Shown here: positions 47,125-58,191 of the stretch, piece by piece
Layout of the letters: every line of letters begins with the position of its first letter
Position numbering within the stretch: the stretch's first letter is position 1
NCBI RefSeq assembly: GCF_008831285.2
Contig: NC_045150.1
Location: 8,754,001 to 8,818,000 of the forward strand
DNA from: Nymphaea colorata
Lineage: Eukaryota; Streptophyta; Magnoliopsida; Nymphaeales; Nymphaeaceae
DNA: 64,000 nucleotides
Direction of reading: 5' to 3'
Translations under genes and position numbers: made by a program
Notes under the pieces: generated by a model
What the model saw: only the letters and a program-made list of their open reading frames with translations
Databases searched by the model: none
Told to the model about the DNA's origin: nothing

Positions 47125-48841
47125 TCACATCTTTTTCGTGCACACTTTGCTAGACAGATCATGAAGAATGGTGTAGTTGCTGCTACTCACATTCCTGAAG
47201 TAGCAGCCATCATTGCCATCATATCTGTAAAGCTGAGCCATCGTCCCCACTGCTCCAGTTAAGAGACCTCCCTCAGAAGAAAATAACCAGAGCCGTCCTG
47301 ATAGTTCTCCAGTGTATGGGAGAGGGAACCAGACTGCCCTCCTCTGAAGGACTTCTCGGTTATCCCCAGTGACACATCTGCTGTTTCATGACGCAGCCCG
47401 TCTCCTCGGAACACCACATTCTGGTGAAGATAGAGCACAAATGTTCGATTCTCCTGAATCGAGTACAGATCAGAACTCTGCGATCTGAAATAGACATAAT
47501 AGTCCGAGTAGGTAGTTTGATTAACAGTTACTGAATTTCCATCTTTCTCATATACCAACAAGTTTTTGGCTGCAAAGTGCTGGTTGAGATTGGTTGTGAC
47601 ATTGCCAAGAGATGAGTTCACCCAACCTGTGGCAGTAATATACCTGCTCCCATCTGTATCAAAGCTCCCATCGAGGCCCTTGTAACTCATGATCGCATTA
47701 GGCCCTGAATTTGGGGCCTTATAGCTCACCAACTTTCCAAATGTTTTCTGACTCTTACTGTCTAACCAGAGATGCAAATTTGCATCAATGAACCACATAT
47801 TCAACCCATCTGTGACATTGAATGTGATGGTGTGATCCTTGAGATCTAGAAGTCCCCCAAGAAGGGGGTGATCTCCATTTCATAAGAGGGCAGATCGAAT
47901 GAACCGATCCCTGAGATGGGTCGCCATAGAAGGGGGTTGATTCCACCTGTATAAATCACTGTGAAGGGGCAGATTGCACCCACAATCTCCCCATCCAAGC
48001 TCACTACCACCTCCCTGAACGCCCCATTGCCAGGCGTATCAGTCAAGTTGTTGCTGCTGATGTACTCGTTCGGTGGGTTGGAATACCAGAACTCATCACT
48101 AGAATGGAAAGAAACATAGACCTCGAGAACTGCTCTGTAGGCATTCTGTGGTATCCTGAACTGCTTCTGCTGCACAGCACCCGAATTTCCCACAATAAAC
48201 CAATATCCATCATTGAGAGGAGGTGGTCTTGATATGGGCAGGATCAGATCAGCAGGGGAGTCGAAAATTGATGCCGGAGCTGACGGTTTCCGGCCACCTT
48301 GTTTGGGATAAAAGTGGAAACTCAAGTTGACATGGTAGATTCCGGTGTAGACGTCGTTAACAAGGTTTCCGAGATAGACAGAGAGGGTCTGGTTCTGTTT
48401 GAGTAGAGAAGAAAACTTTGTGATGTCCTTCTCAACCTTCCAATAGATGCCAGTGGCCCTTGGCTCAGCAGTGCAGCTCCTTAGAATCTCAACACCGCCG
48501 AGCCAGACGCCAAAGATCCTATCAAACTGCCTTCCTTTACAGGTTGCAGACCATTCGAGAACAACAGTGGACCAGTCGAGAGATGGGCAGTTGGCCGGCG
48601 GGGTGTAGGAGACGGTGACAGGGGGCTGGCCAAAGGTGTAGCCAAAATCGTGCTGGAGCAGCAGGGAGGAACAGGGGGTCGCTTTGGGGACCTCGATTGG
48701 CCTCTTTACTTCAAAGAAAACAGATGGGGAATCTGCTGGATCTACGAGGTTGGGCAGAAAGAGCCTTGATTTTTGTGGATGAGCATGAGAGGTGGAGGAA
48801 CGGAGGAGGAGAAGGGTGGTGAAGAAAAGGAGGGCAGCCAT
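47125..48841 (-). pseudogene. PNGase A homologue with two frame breaks
   Basis: Homologue of plant peptide-N4-(N-acetyl-beta-glucosaminyl)asparagine amidase A, which removes N-glycans from glycopeptides in the secretory pathway or apoplast. The ATG chosen at 48841 gives MAALLFFTTLLLLRSSTSHA, a signal peptide aligned with that of the intact copy at 52694; an in-frame ATG at 48961 would add 40 residues without a match. The first frame holds about 331 residues to FLGDF, then a stop. One base missing from a G5 run (47854-47858 on +) would continue into LLDLKDHTITF and NMWFIDANLHLWL. The second frame ends ...GYFLLREVS; one base missing from an A4/T4 run (47280-47283) would continue into YRYDGNDGCYFRNVSS and stop at 47125. 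Both breaks lie in homopolymers, so assembly error is as likely as a true pseudogene. It also lacks the last ~30 residues of the intact copy. Intronless. Confidence 0.85.
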
Positions 48842-49571
48842 GAACTCTGGAGCTCTGCAGAGGCTACATACAGAACAGTTGCTGTACTTCAATGCACCCA
48901 CCTTTACTGCAAAATTGAAAAGTGCGACAAGAGGAATCCAACAAAAAGGAATGGTGAACAAATTTTTTCAACTTTTTTGGTGAAAAACTCTGTACAATCG
49001 TAAATGTAAAACTTTACTTAAATCCTTCTGTGGTTTCTCTCGTTTCTAACACATTTCCTGAAGTTCTTCTAGCAACTTGAGAAGGATGAGACCACTATTA
49101 GTGCAAGTATAGAACAAATTCTTTTATGGTAAAGCAGACTTCCAGTGGTGGACCTCTGGCTTCAGACTGAGATCGAATGTATATATATATATATATAAAT
49201 AAAATTGGGCTGTAGTAATTACATTCCGATTGGACTAAAATCTGTCATATTTTCTTTTAGACCAAAATTGGATCTGATTAAGACAATAAGTAATATTTGG
49301 ATTGTTATTCGGGCGTCGGATTCAGATTTGGATTAATTTATTGTCCAATTAGAAATTGAACCTGAATTTCTATGACAGATTCAATAAAGCTAATTCAAAA
49401 TTGGATTAATAGTCGGATAAAATCGTTTTCTGCATTGAAGTACAGTAACCCAATTTATCTTCAGTTAAGGATGTCGATAAATTGAACTTGGATCCAATAT
49501 CCAACTGAACTGCGAGGATGTCGATAAATCCTTGTGTGTTTTCTTATTCTTCTTCATCTTCTCTTGATATC

Positions 49572-49573
<2 letters not shown>

Positions 49574-49624
<51 letters not shown>
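49574..49624. repeat. (GA)n microsatellite, about 25 units
   Basis: Uninterrupted GA repeats. Confidence 0.97.
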
Positions 49625-49627
<3 letters not shown>

Positions 49628-51039
49628 CCTTCCTAACACACTGTTCATAACTTAACCACTAGGATTTGAAGATCCAATGGCTTGTAATCATCTTTGTGGC
49701 CTCACTAAAGCCTTGTAGAGTTAAAACAGCCTCCCAAGCCATGGCACCAAAGACTTGCATCATACTTAATAAATCAAACTTGGTTTTTGTGTTGTGAGTC
49801 AACATTATATATGTCCTTGTTCATAAAATTCTCAACTAATAAAGTCGCTGTGGTGTTGATTTGTGTAGGTGAAATCATAGTTACAAGAAGCAACAAAGTC
49901 GGTGGAAAAACTCATTTGAGGCCTTAGCAAAGAGTTCTCTGTAATGGACTCAAGAGCTTTGCATTTTCTAATTGAACAAAGTCTATCAATTTATACAGCA
50001 TTAACCAACTATGTGAAATGAAATTCTTTACTACTTGAAAGGCACTTTGAATTGTGTGCTAAAAATGGTCGAATCAAGTTTGTTCAAATTGTCCTCGTAT
50101 GATAGAAGGTCAACAAATGGATATGTCACCTTGATGGGATCCAACTTCATCCCAAGAAAACGTAAGAAATTAATAGCACAAAATGGCAATATAGATCCTC
50201 TTTTGAATTGCTGCAATATAAACAGCATTTAAATTAATGTGGATAAAAATAATTAGGGATGTCAATGGATTGGGTTTGAATCTAATATGCTCTTAGTGGT
50301 ATCCACCTTTTTGGATGTTCATATGCTCAGCAGATTTGAAAAAAAAAATTCATATTCGAATCTGAATCCAAAATCTGATTTTCTAATTCAAATCCAATCC
50401 CAACCCGATTTTTATATTCATAAATGAACCCAAATTTTGAACCAAATTAGACTAATTTTCAACATGTTATGGTCTTGGATTTTGGATATTTATTTATAAC
50501 TAAACCTGATTTGAATCTGATCACATATGTTTGTATATCTGGGTCCAAATCTGAATTTGATCGGGTATCATTTCTTAAATCTGAAGTGGGTCCTTGATCA
50601 GATATTAAACTTTTTTTTTCTTATATCTGATCTTTTCATATCGATTCGGTCAATATCCAATAATTCAAATCAGATATATTGACATACTTAAAAATAATCA
50701 ATCTTAGTAAATTATCAGTTGAAGGAAATTTGAGCACACTAATATAACGGTGTGTTAATTTGGGGCGGGAGCCAAATATTTAATGAGAAAGTCCTCTATT
50801 GTATTGTGGGGGAATATTAGAAATAAATCTGAAGAAGATATCGATAATCATGATCAAAATGGACGTCAAAGGAATTCTATCAAAGATTACATAAGCAATG
50901 CTTGCAATCAAGAAAACGGTTATGGAGATGCTGCAACCTGCAAATCCCAAGTCATTCCTTATCTGATCCTGATATTCTGGAACTTAATTTGTATGAAAAT
51001 CTAGATACTGGGTGGCGTTCTCTTTTTAAAATATAGACA

Positions 51040-51420
51040 ACTAAGTCACCGACTCTTGTATTTTACTGCCGCACTGGAATCCGCATCGAATCGGTTACCG
51101 GACATGGGTGCGGCTCCGACTCACACCCGAGCTCAATTATAATGTCATATTACTAAATTACTTATATAATATATGTTGTTTTGATACTCTTCTGCAATAC
51201 AATTATTCAAGTATGTTATATACATTACTAATTAAATTATAATAATATGCTTATTCTGTTATATATATAATAAATTAATAATAATAATAACAATAATAAA
51301 ATACCTTCGTCACACTATCGCACCTAAATTTTTTGGGATGTGCCGTTCCGACACCCGCACCCGCACGAGCATTGGCACCGGCACCCCGCACTATGGTGAC
51401 ATAGATAGACAACAGTGTGC
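51040..51420. mobile_element. MITE-like element with GC-rich ends and AT-rich core
   Basis: tagacaactaagtcaccgac on the left is loosely mirrored by atggtgacatagatagacaa on the right. Inside are GC-rich gtgcggctccgac / ccgacacccgcaccc segments around an AT-rich core with (AAT)n-like sequence. It is a different family from those at 39.7 and 46.2 kb. Confidence 0.45.
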
Positions 51421-52693
51421 TAATGTAGAAATTTTTTTTTTCGAACCACTGAATTTTGTTCATGATTTCCATTTTTCAGGGGGAATAGTATCGGCAGGAA
51501 TAGAAGCAAGAACATGTGTCTACACATATCTCGCCCCGGCCAGCTATGCTATGCTCATCATCTTAAATCGCAAACAAAGTCTTCAATTTAGGTTTAAATA
51601 TTGCTTTACATTCATGTGAGGATATTTTGCATTATGAGTCATGGATTCGGGCAGCTGAAATGTCCCATTTCAAAGTTTGGTTCTTAGTACCTTCAAATCT
51701 GATCATACATTGTTGTTAACAGGTCATTTGCGTTACTTTTCTACTGTCTTTTGATTTTTCTAAAACTTTACGAATTTTCCTCATTTACTTTTTCGATTCT
51801 TCACTCGTCATACTTCATCTTTAGATTATGTTCATCTTTCTCCTTCTTTTTACCGTTTTGATTCAGTTTATTATTACTAAATTATTTCTCTTACTACCTG
51901 ATAACGATTTTTTTCAGAGGTGTTTGTCTTCCATTGTTCTTCTGTATTTTTTTTAATAGAAAGGAATGCATTTTTTAGCCAATCTGGTTCACAAATAATT
52001 CTGATTCTATATCATGAAGCTTGTTTACTTGATTCTGATTTTTCATAATAATAAAGGGAAACATATATAATTTTATGTGAACTTGGTGAACTTATTTTAA
52101 CTGGGGAATAACAATTGCTATCGCTCACAAAATTAAACTGACCAGAGTTTGTACCGACGCACCAGCCCAAGCAAATATGCTGTCCCTGAAAACAACTGGA
52201 AACAAGTATTTACCTGGGAAGTTCAATAAAATTATAGACTATCTTTTGGCGCTCCGGATAGGCGAAGGTAACAGAGTCATCTCCTCAATGTCGATACGTG
52301 GATTGGGATTCAACGCGTCTAACAGTAACATGGGGGACAATTAATGGCTCTCCACGAGAAGACGAAGAAATATGTCAGAGGTTACAAAGACCTGTATCAG
52401 TAATCAGTAGTTACAAACAAAAAAAATTTTGGCTCCTAGATAAAAAATATTCACAAAAATTAGAGAATCACAGTTTTTCCGCCATTTCCTATTCCTTCCT
52501 GCGTAAGGACGATGAAGAATGAACAAAATGAACGTTTGACTCATCTTCCCTTCTCCCCAACCCTGAAACCGAGTCCCACACAGTACACACGCGGTCATAG
52601 TGCAGAACCCAAGACACCAACAAAGGCCCCTCTCTTCTATGAATCCCAATCTTACACCGGTAGGTAGCAGTCGGTAGTAGGAAGCCATCTGCT

Positions 52694-54505
52694 ATGGCTG
52701 CCCTCTGCATCATCTTCACCACCATCCTTTTCCATCTATCGTCTTCTCGTGCAACAGCGCACCCGCTGAAAACCAGGCTGTTCACAAACCTCATTGAGCC
52801 ACCTACCTCCCCGACTGTTTTCTTCGAGGTCACAAGACCCATCCAAACCCCCAAAGAGCCCCCCTGTTCATCCCTCGTCCTCCAGCATGATTTTGGCTAC
52901 ACTTATGGCCTCCCACCTGTGACTGTCCCCTACACCCCTCCAACCCACTGCCCATCTCTCGACTGGTCCATGGTGGTGCTTGAATGGTCCGCAGCATGCA
53001 AGGGGACTCAATATGACAGGATCTTCGGGGTATGGCTCAGTGGAGTGGAGATTCTAAGGAGCTGCACTGCTGAGCCGAGAGCCAGTGGCATCTATTGGAA
53101 GGTGGAGAAGGACATAACGAGGTTCTCTTCCCTACTCAAGCAGAATCAGACCCTCTCTGTCTATCTCGGGAATCTTATCACTAGCGTCTATACTGGAGTT
53201 TACCATGTCAATCTCACTTTTCATTTCTATCCCAAACAAGATGGTACGAAACAGATGGGTTTGGCTTCAAAACTCGATTCTCCTGCTGATTTGATCCTGC
53301 CCATTTCAAGAACTCCTCCTTTGAATGATGGGTATTGGTTCTTGATAGAGAACTCAACTGATGTGGAGCAGAAACAGTTCAGTCTACCCCGGAATGTATA
53401 CAGGGCGGTGCTTGAGTTGTATGTTTCTTTCCACTCTGACGATGAATTTTGGTATGCAAATCCGCCGAATGAATACGTCGAGGCCAACAATTTGACTGAC
53501 ACTCCTGGTAATGGAGCTTTCAGGGAGGTGGTAGTGAGGTTGGATGAGAGGGTAGTGGGTGCAGTGTGTCCTTTTACTGTTATCTACACCGGTGGGATTA
53601 ATCCTCTTCTTTGGAGGCCGATTACGGGAATCGGTTCCTTTGATCTCCCTTCTTATGATATAGAGATCACACCATTCTTGGGGGAGATTCTCGACAAGAA
53701 AAACCACACCATCAAGTTTAGTGTTACTGATGCACTGGATGTATGGTACGTCGATGCAAATTTGCATCTTTGGCTAGATGGAAGAAAGAAGAAAACAAAG
53801 GGTAAGTTGGTGATGTATGACGCCCCACCTTCACAGGTCAATGTGCTGTCTAAATTCAAGGGTTTAGATGGCGTTTTCAACACGAGTGGTCACCGGCACA
53901 TATCGGCCACAGGGTGGGTGAAGTCATCTCATGGCAAGGTCACCACTCACACTGTTCAAAGATTTGGATATAGAAATTGGATGAAGTTTGGGAACGATGG
54001 CAATGCACAGACAGTGAATCAGACAATCCATTCCAACTATGGCGTTTACTTCACACTCCCTTCTTCTAATGTCTATTCGATTCAGTTGATCCGAACATTT
54101 CCTCTGTACCTCTATACTGCTGCTGTGGACCAGACAAATACAAGTTACAAAGATGTGACTGATGTGTTTCTGGGATTCGATGAGTATTCATTCAGGGGTG
54201 AACGGTTTGGTTTCTCATTCAGTTCACTTAGAAATTCACAGGCAGCCCGGGGCTACATGGTTGTCAAAGGGAGTTCAGTAACCAGTGGATTGGGAAGTAC
54301 TGGGGAGGTATACAGGTATGAGAGCACTGAAGGATGCTACTTTAGAAACGTGAGTAGCAGTAACTACACTATCCTCCATGACTACTCGAGCTATCTTTGC
54401 AGCAAAAGATCGCCATTAGGTGCAGAGAATGTATTTGACGGTTCGTCACATTTTCCCTTTAGGAGGGCCTCTTTGGCTTCATACAGACAGCCTGAAAATG
54501 GTTGA
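52694..54505 (+). CDS. PNGase A family protein (peptide-N-glycosidase A), intact copy
   Basis: Single-exon gene of 603 aa, ending in a TGA at 54503-54505. It begins MAALCIIFTTILFHLSSSRA, a hydrophobic signal peptide, followed by HPLKTRLF and a conserved N-terminal block TVFFEVTRPI. Central landmarks are FGVWLSGVEILRSCTAEPRA, GIYWKVEKDITRFSSLL, YTGGINPLLWRPITGIGSFD and, later, WYVDANLHLWLD and CYFRNVSSSNYTILHDYSS, all typical of plant PNGase A homologues (PF12222 family). Several NXT/S sites (for example NQT, NLT, NHT) suggest it is glycosylated itself. Family members cleave asparagine-linked glycans, including core-fucosylated ones, in the secretory/vacuolar route; activity of this copy is inferred. 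It lies head to head with the broken copy at 47125-48841. The start is the first ATG and matches that copy. Confidence 0.92.
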   Translation: MAALCIIFTTILFHLSSSRATAHPLKTRLFTNLIEPPTSPTVFFEVTRPIQTPKEPPCSSLVLQHDFGYTYGLPPVTVPYTPPTHCPSLDWSMVVLEWSAACKGTQYDRIFGVWLSGVEILRSCTAEPRASGIYWKVEKDITRFSSLLKQNQTLSVYLGNLITSVYTGVYHVNLTFHFYPKQDGTKQMGLASKLDSPADLILPISRTPPLNDGYWFLIENSTDVEQKQFSLPRNVYRAVLELYVSFHSDDEFWYANPPNEYVEANNLTDTPGNGAFREVVVRLDERVVGAVCPFTVIYTGGINPLLWRPITGIGSFDLPSYDIEITPFLGEILDKKNHTIKFSVTDALDVWYVDANLHLWLDGRKKKTKGKLVMYDAPPSQVNVLSKFKGLDGVFNTSGHRHISATGWVKSSHGKVTTHTVQRFGYRNWMKFGNDGNAQTVNQTIHSNYGVYFTLPSSNVYSIQLIRTFPLYLYTAAVDQTNTSYKDVTDVFLGFDEYSFRGERFGFSFSSLRNSQAARGYMVVKGSSVTSGLGSTGEVYRYESTEGCYFRNVSSSNYTILHDYSSYLCSKRSPLGAENVFDGSSHFPFRRASLASYRQPENG

Positions 54506-56504
54506 ATATAGTTGTTTGTCAGGCATGTTGGTTTGTCCTTCAATATTCGTCTTGCATTGTAGTAACTGCTTATAAAGCTGTCTGAGATGTTCTGAATGTT
54601 CTGCTACATCAGTGTACTGAATAATATAACCTTCTAATCCAGGAGCGTCTCTCATAGAGTCTTTTTATTCAATTATGTGAATGCATGCTCCTTCTGTCAA
54701 TGGTCGCTATTTGTATGCTCCATCTATGTTGCCTACCTCAACTGCATGTTTGTGTACTGCCTGCAAAACTAATTACAGTATGTGTAAGGGAAAATACATG
54801 TGGATTTCCAAACATGTGTCTGTTAATGGGGAACCCAGACAGCAGATAGTAGTATTCTAGCATGATTCTAGTGAGTCTTTTGTTATTGATGTCTTATGCT
54901 AAATAAAGCCCCTCTATCATCAACCATGCCTCTTCATTGTCTGGAACTGAAAACTTTTTGTAAGTTCTCCCTCCTAAATTTAGACTCTATGCACCTCAAT
55001 CTTGACCCTGCCTGCTTCAGCGGGGAAAGCTTTCTTATATTTTTCTGGAAGCCAGTGGGAATTGTAACAAATGGACTAAAGAATTGGAGGTTATGGTTGT
55101 GTTTTTGTTGTGGATCTGATGCCGTTGCTTTTTCTGAGTTCTTCCAACCGATGAGCTGTCTTCACTTCCTGGTGGACATATTGCTAACTGAAAGAAGCCC
55201 ATGACAGAGCAGCTCACTTTTCTTGTATTTTTTTCTTCAGATTGTTAAGGAATTTGTGCAGTTTAAATCTCCTTCCAAAGTTTTAACTACTTATTATAAG
55301 CTACACTCTAGTTCCGATACACGATTCATTGTCCATATTAAACTTTTATTTGCTCATTGTTTGGCAGTTTTCCTCCTAGTCATGTTATTGTTTAATTTCT
55401 GAAAGCAGCTCCTTTATGCAATTGCTGGATAAAAATAAGCTTTGATTTCACCCAGGGGTTTGGCTTAGTAAGGTGAAAGTGGGCCGCTATGCAGGTGGTC
55501 GTGACTTATGATCACCCTGGTGTCACCTCTCAGTGTCTCCCAATTTTTCAAGTCCACATGCTATGGACATGAGGTGATGATGAATTTTATATCTTGTTCA
55601 TTTCCATCTTTATTTTTGGCAAATGATAATACGGTAAGGATATGATGAACTTCTGTGTTTGGAAATCAATTGAACTCTCCTGAGGAAATTGCGTAGTAGA
55701 TTTGGCTATCAAATATGAAAAAGAAAACGTAAAACAGTATAATATTTCTTTGAGTAAGAAATGAAACCAAATGACTGAGAGATGAGGTCCATGCATGCGC
55801 CTATTTATGTCATTGGCTGCCATGGCTTAAGCTCTGGCCTGTGGTTATAGTTATGCAACATGTCGTGACTAGTCTGCTGTGCTGATCTTTGCCTGGTCAA
55901 TCTTTGTTAAGAACACTTGGTATCTGCTCTTCGATCAGTTCCAACAGATTTCGTGATTTTGAAGATTTGGTGAAATGTTGTCCTGACTGGTAGCGAAATG
56001 TTGCTTTTGGTGAACCCACAGTACCTCCAATAAACCAACCCAAAGAGCAGCATACGCATCCTGTGATTAAATGAAAAGGTGAAATATCTTACCTTTTGAC
56101 AGGGACACCAGTGTGCTAAATGGAGTTGACGAAGTTAAGTTGTCGTTATAAAACATGCTAATGGTGATTTCTCTCTCTCTCTCTCTCTATTTTCTCAAGA
56201 TTGCAGGACTACCGTGGGGCACACAGAACAAAAGCTATTTATGATCTTCTTTGATCAGATACGAAACAATGCACGCATTCAATTTGTATGATGTCCATTT
56301 TCTCATTTTTGTCCTTTTTTTCTCATTTTTTTCTCAAGATTTCTGGACTACCGTCTTTTTTCCATCAACAAAGCCAACTTTTCAATGAAGGCCGATCCCA
56401 ACCACCTACCTCGAGAAGCATAATGTAGCTAGTCAGACTGGAGAATAGTAAATCATCAGTTTGATTCTTGTGAGCATTATTCTCTTAAAGTGTAACCTTG
56501 ACTC

Positions 56505-56735
56505 AAATCCGCTCTTTAAAGCTCTACTCAGACTCGAGTTGGCTTTACTACACAATGAATATTGAATTATAATGAGAAAATAATTAAATGAGTAGCAACT
56601 AAACAAGTTAAAATAAACAAAACATGCTTAACATAAACAAATTAAACGAGTCGAGTTCGAGCTTGCCGTTGTATCGTCGAGTTGAGCTCAAGTTAACCCA
56701 ACTCAAGCTCAACTCGACTCGTGTGCAGACCCACT
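56505..56735. mobile_element. MITE-like element rich in tcgag words
   Basis: Ends with cagactcgagttggc on the left and ctcaactcgactcgtg on the right, around an AT-rich core. A related copy lies in intron 1 of the protease gene (60845-61125). Boundaries are approximate. Confidence 0.45.
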
Positions 56736-57145
56736 TCCGTGTCCCTTACCAATTAGAGTTAACGTCTTTAGCAGCCATTAAATCTTACTCAACTAACTAC
56801 ATGAAATTCAGTAAGTTTCCTTGATGTGAGGTAGGAGACGTCGCCTAACCACAATGTGAACATTCCTTTTCTATGTCCTGGATATTAAATTCCGAACCCT
56901 TCAAAGAAGCTCTGAACAATTATTTTCGTGATTGATATCAACAGTGAATCATTTGCAAAATCATGTAGAAAATTTGGTTGTATTCTTAGTACAAGAAAAT
57001 GAAAAATGTAAAGAGTATAACCTTTTCACAACCTAAAAGACTTGAGAATTCATGTCTGCCTGCCTTGCTTCGGGGCAGCAAGTTGTATATTTATGTTCCC
57101 ACGACCGATTTGAACTCGTTCTATGGTTTCTCCTTTGTCTTTTAA

Positions 57146-57351
57146 GGGGACGTTCTATATACTCAGAATCATGAAATTTTAGAATCAAAATGATCACTTT
57201 TTAAGAAATTGGAATTGTTAAACAAATGGGGTATTTTGTTTCCAAAATTAAGAAACTAAAATCTGGAATTTTGATTCCATTCCAATTTGAGGAGGAATTA
57301 AGATTTTAGAATTTTCGTTCTTGAATCAAAAATTCAAAACCATAAAACGCC
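57146..57351. mobile_element. MITE-like element, about 206 bp
   Basis: The left end GGGGACGTTCTAT..aatcatgaaattttagaatc is mirrored by the right end gattttagaatttt..ataaaacgcc. The terminal GG(a)CGTTYTAT and the inner ttttagaatc pair. Flanks tcttttaa and tgctttga are loosely similar, perhaps an eroded 8-bp duplication. Confidence 0.55.
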
Positions 57352-58191
57352 TGCTTTGATGGCAGAAAAACTAAGCCGAAGGCACTTTGATCTCCAAGGA
57401 CCTTCTTCCAGGTCAGGTTTGAGCCTGATAAGAAGCTACAATGAAGGTTGAACCCCTGACCGGCCACTTAATGGTTAGGACTCCCCAAATCGCGTACTAT
57501 GTACCGATCGTATTAGCCCGCCCTATAAATATGGATGTCAACGGATTGGATTCGAATTAGATGTTCTCTTAACCATAGCTGCATTTAGAATATTCACATA
57601 TTCGGATACAAATGTTTCACAACTTTTTTCTCTCCATGTACTTACAAGGGGCTGATTCAGAGGGGAATCACATCTGGCAGTTGCCTACACAGTCTCACAA
57701 AATGTTTATTTACATATTAATTGGCCTCAACGATTTTGTTTACTTCTATATTAGTGCCTTCAATCTTTCACCTATTTATATATGGTGCCCCCCAATTATT
57801 CTACTACGTATTTGAGGGAAAAGATTTTTTAGTCTAAACCGCTTGAACTCCTTTGTTAAATTCACTAGTTGGAGGATGCTCATTGGACGAGTTTACCAGA
57901 TGAATCAAGATCCATTCGAATGGATATGAAAATTAAGAAAATCGGATATGATAACTAATCAGACTTTTGTGCCCCAGAACCGAAAAAATAACACGTTTAC
58001 TCAATAGTATACGTCCAACTACAAGCTTGTTTTTATTTGGTTCTCTTACTTTAGTGGAATTCGATTGAGTTCAGACGGGCAGCTTCATATCTGACATTCT
58101 TAGAGAAAGCAAAGTACATACATATTTCATTTGAATAGGAAGTGGCAATCACAGGGACTGAAGGACAGAACCTAAAGCCATTCCCTGCTGC

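Larger units (their letters stand above)
48842..52693. other. Shared upstream region of the divergent PNGase A pair
   Basis: About 3.85 kb between the two start codons. It holds a (TA)n tract near 49181-49196, a long (GA)n tract, and dispersed repeat sequence at 50250-50690 (starting ggatgtcaatggattgggtt) related to 57530-57620. A MITE-like element lies at about 51040-51420. No other gene is supported. Confidence 0.5.
54506..58191. other. 3' flank of PNGase A gene, then intergenic repeats
   Basis: An aataat-type poly(A) signal candidate lies near 54622-54627. Further on are a (TC)n tract near 56170-56188, MITE-like elements near 56505 and 57146, and diverged dispersed repeat sequence at 57530-57620. 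No gene is supported. Confidence 0.5.

Noticed and set aside
48842..48961. 40-residue N-terminal extension of the broken PNGase A copy
   Set aside because: The intact copy starts at the equivalent of 48841 with a signal peptide, and the extension has no counterpart there.
55445..55560. A perfect A-box word TGGCTTAGTAAGG suggesting another SINE
   Set aside because: The expected B-box is not present in recognisable form, so the match may be chance.
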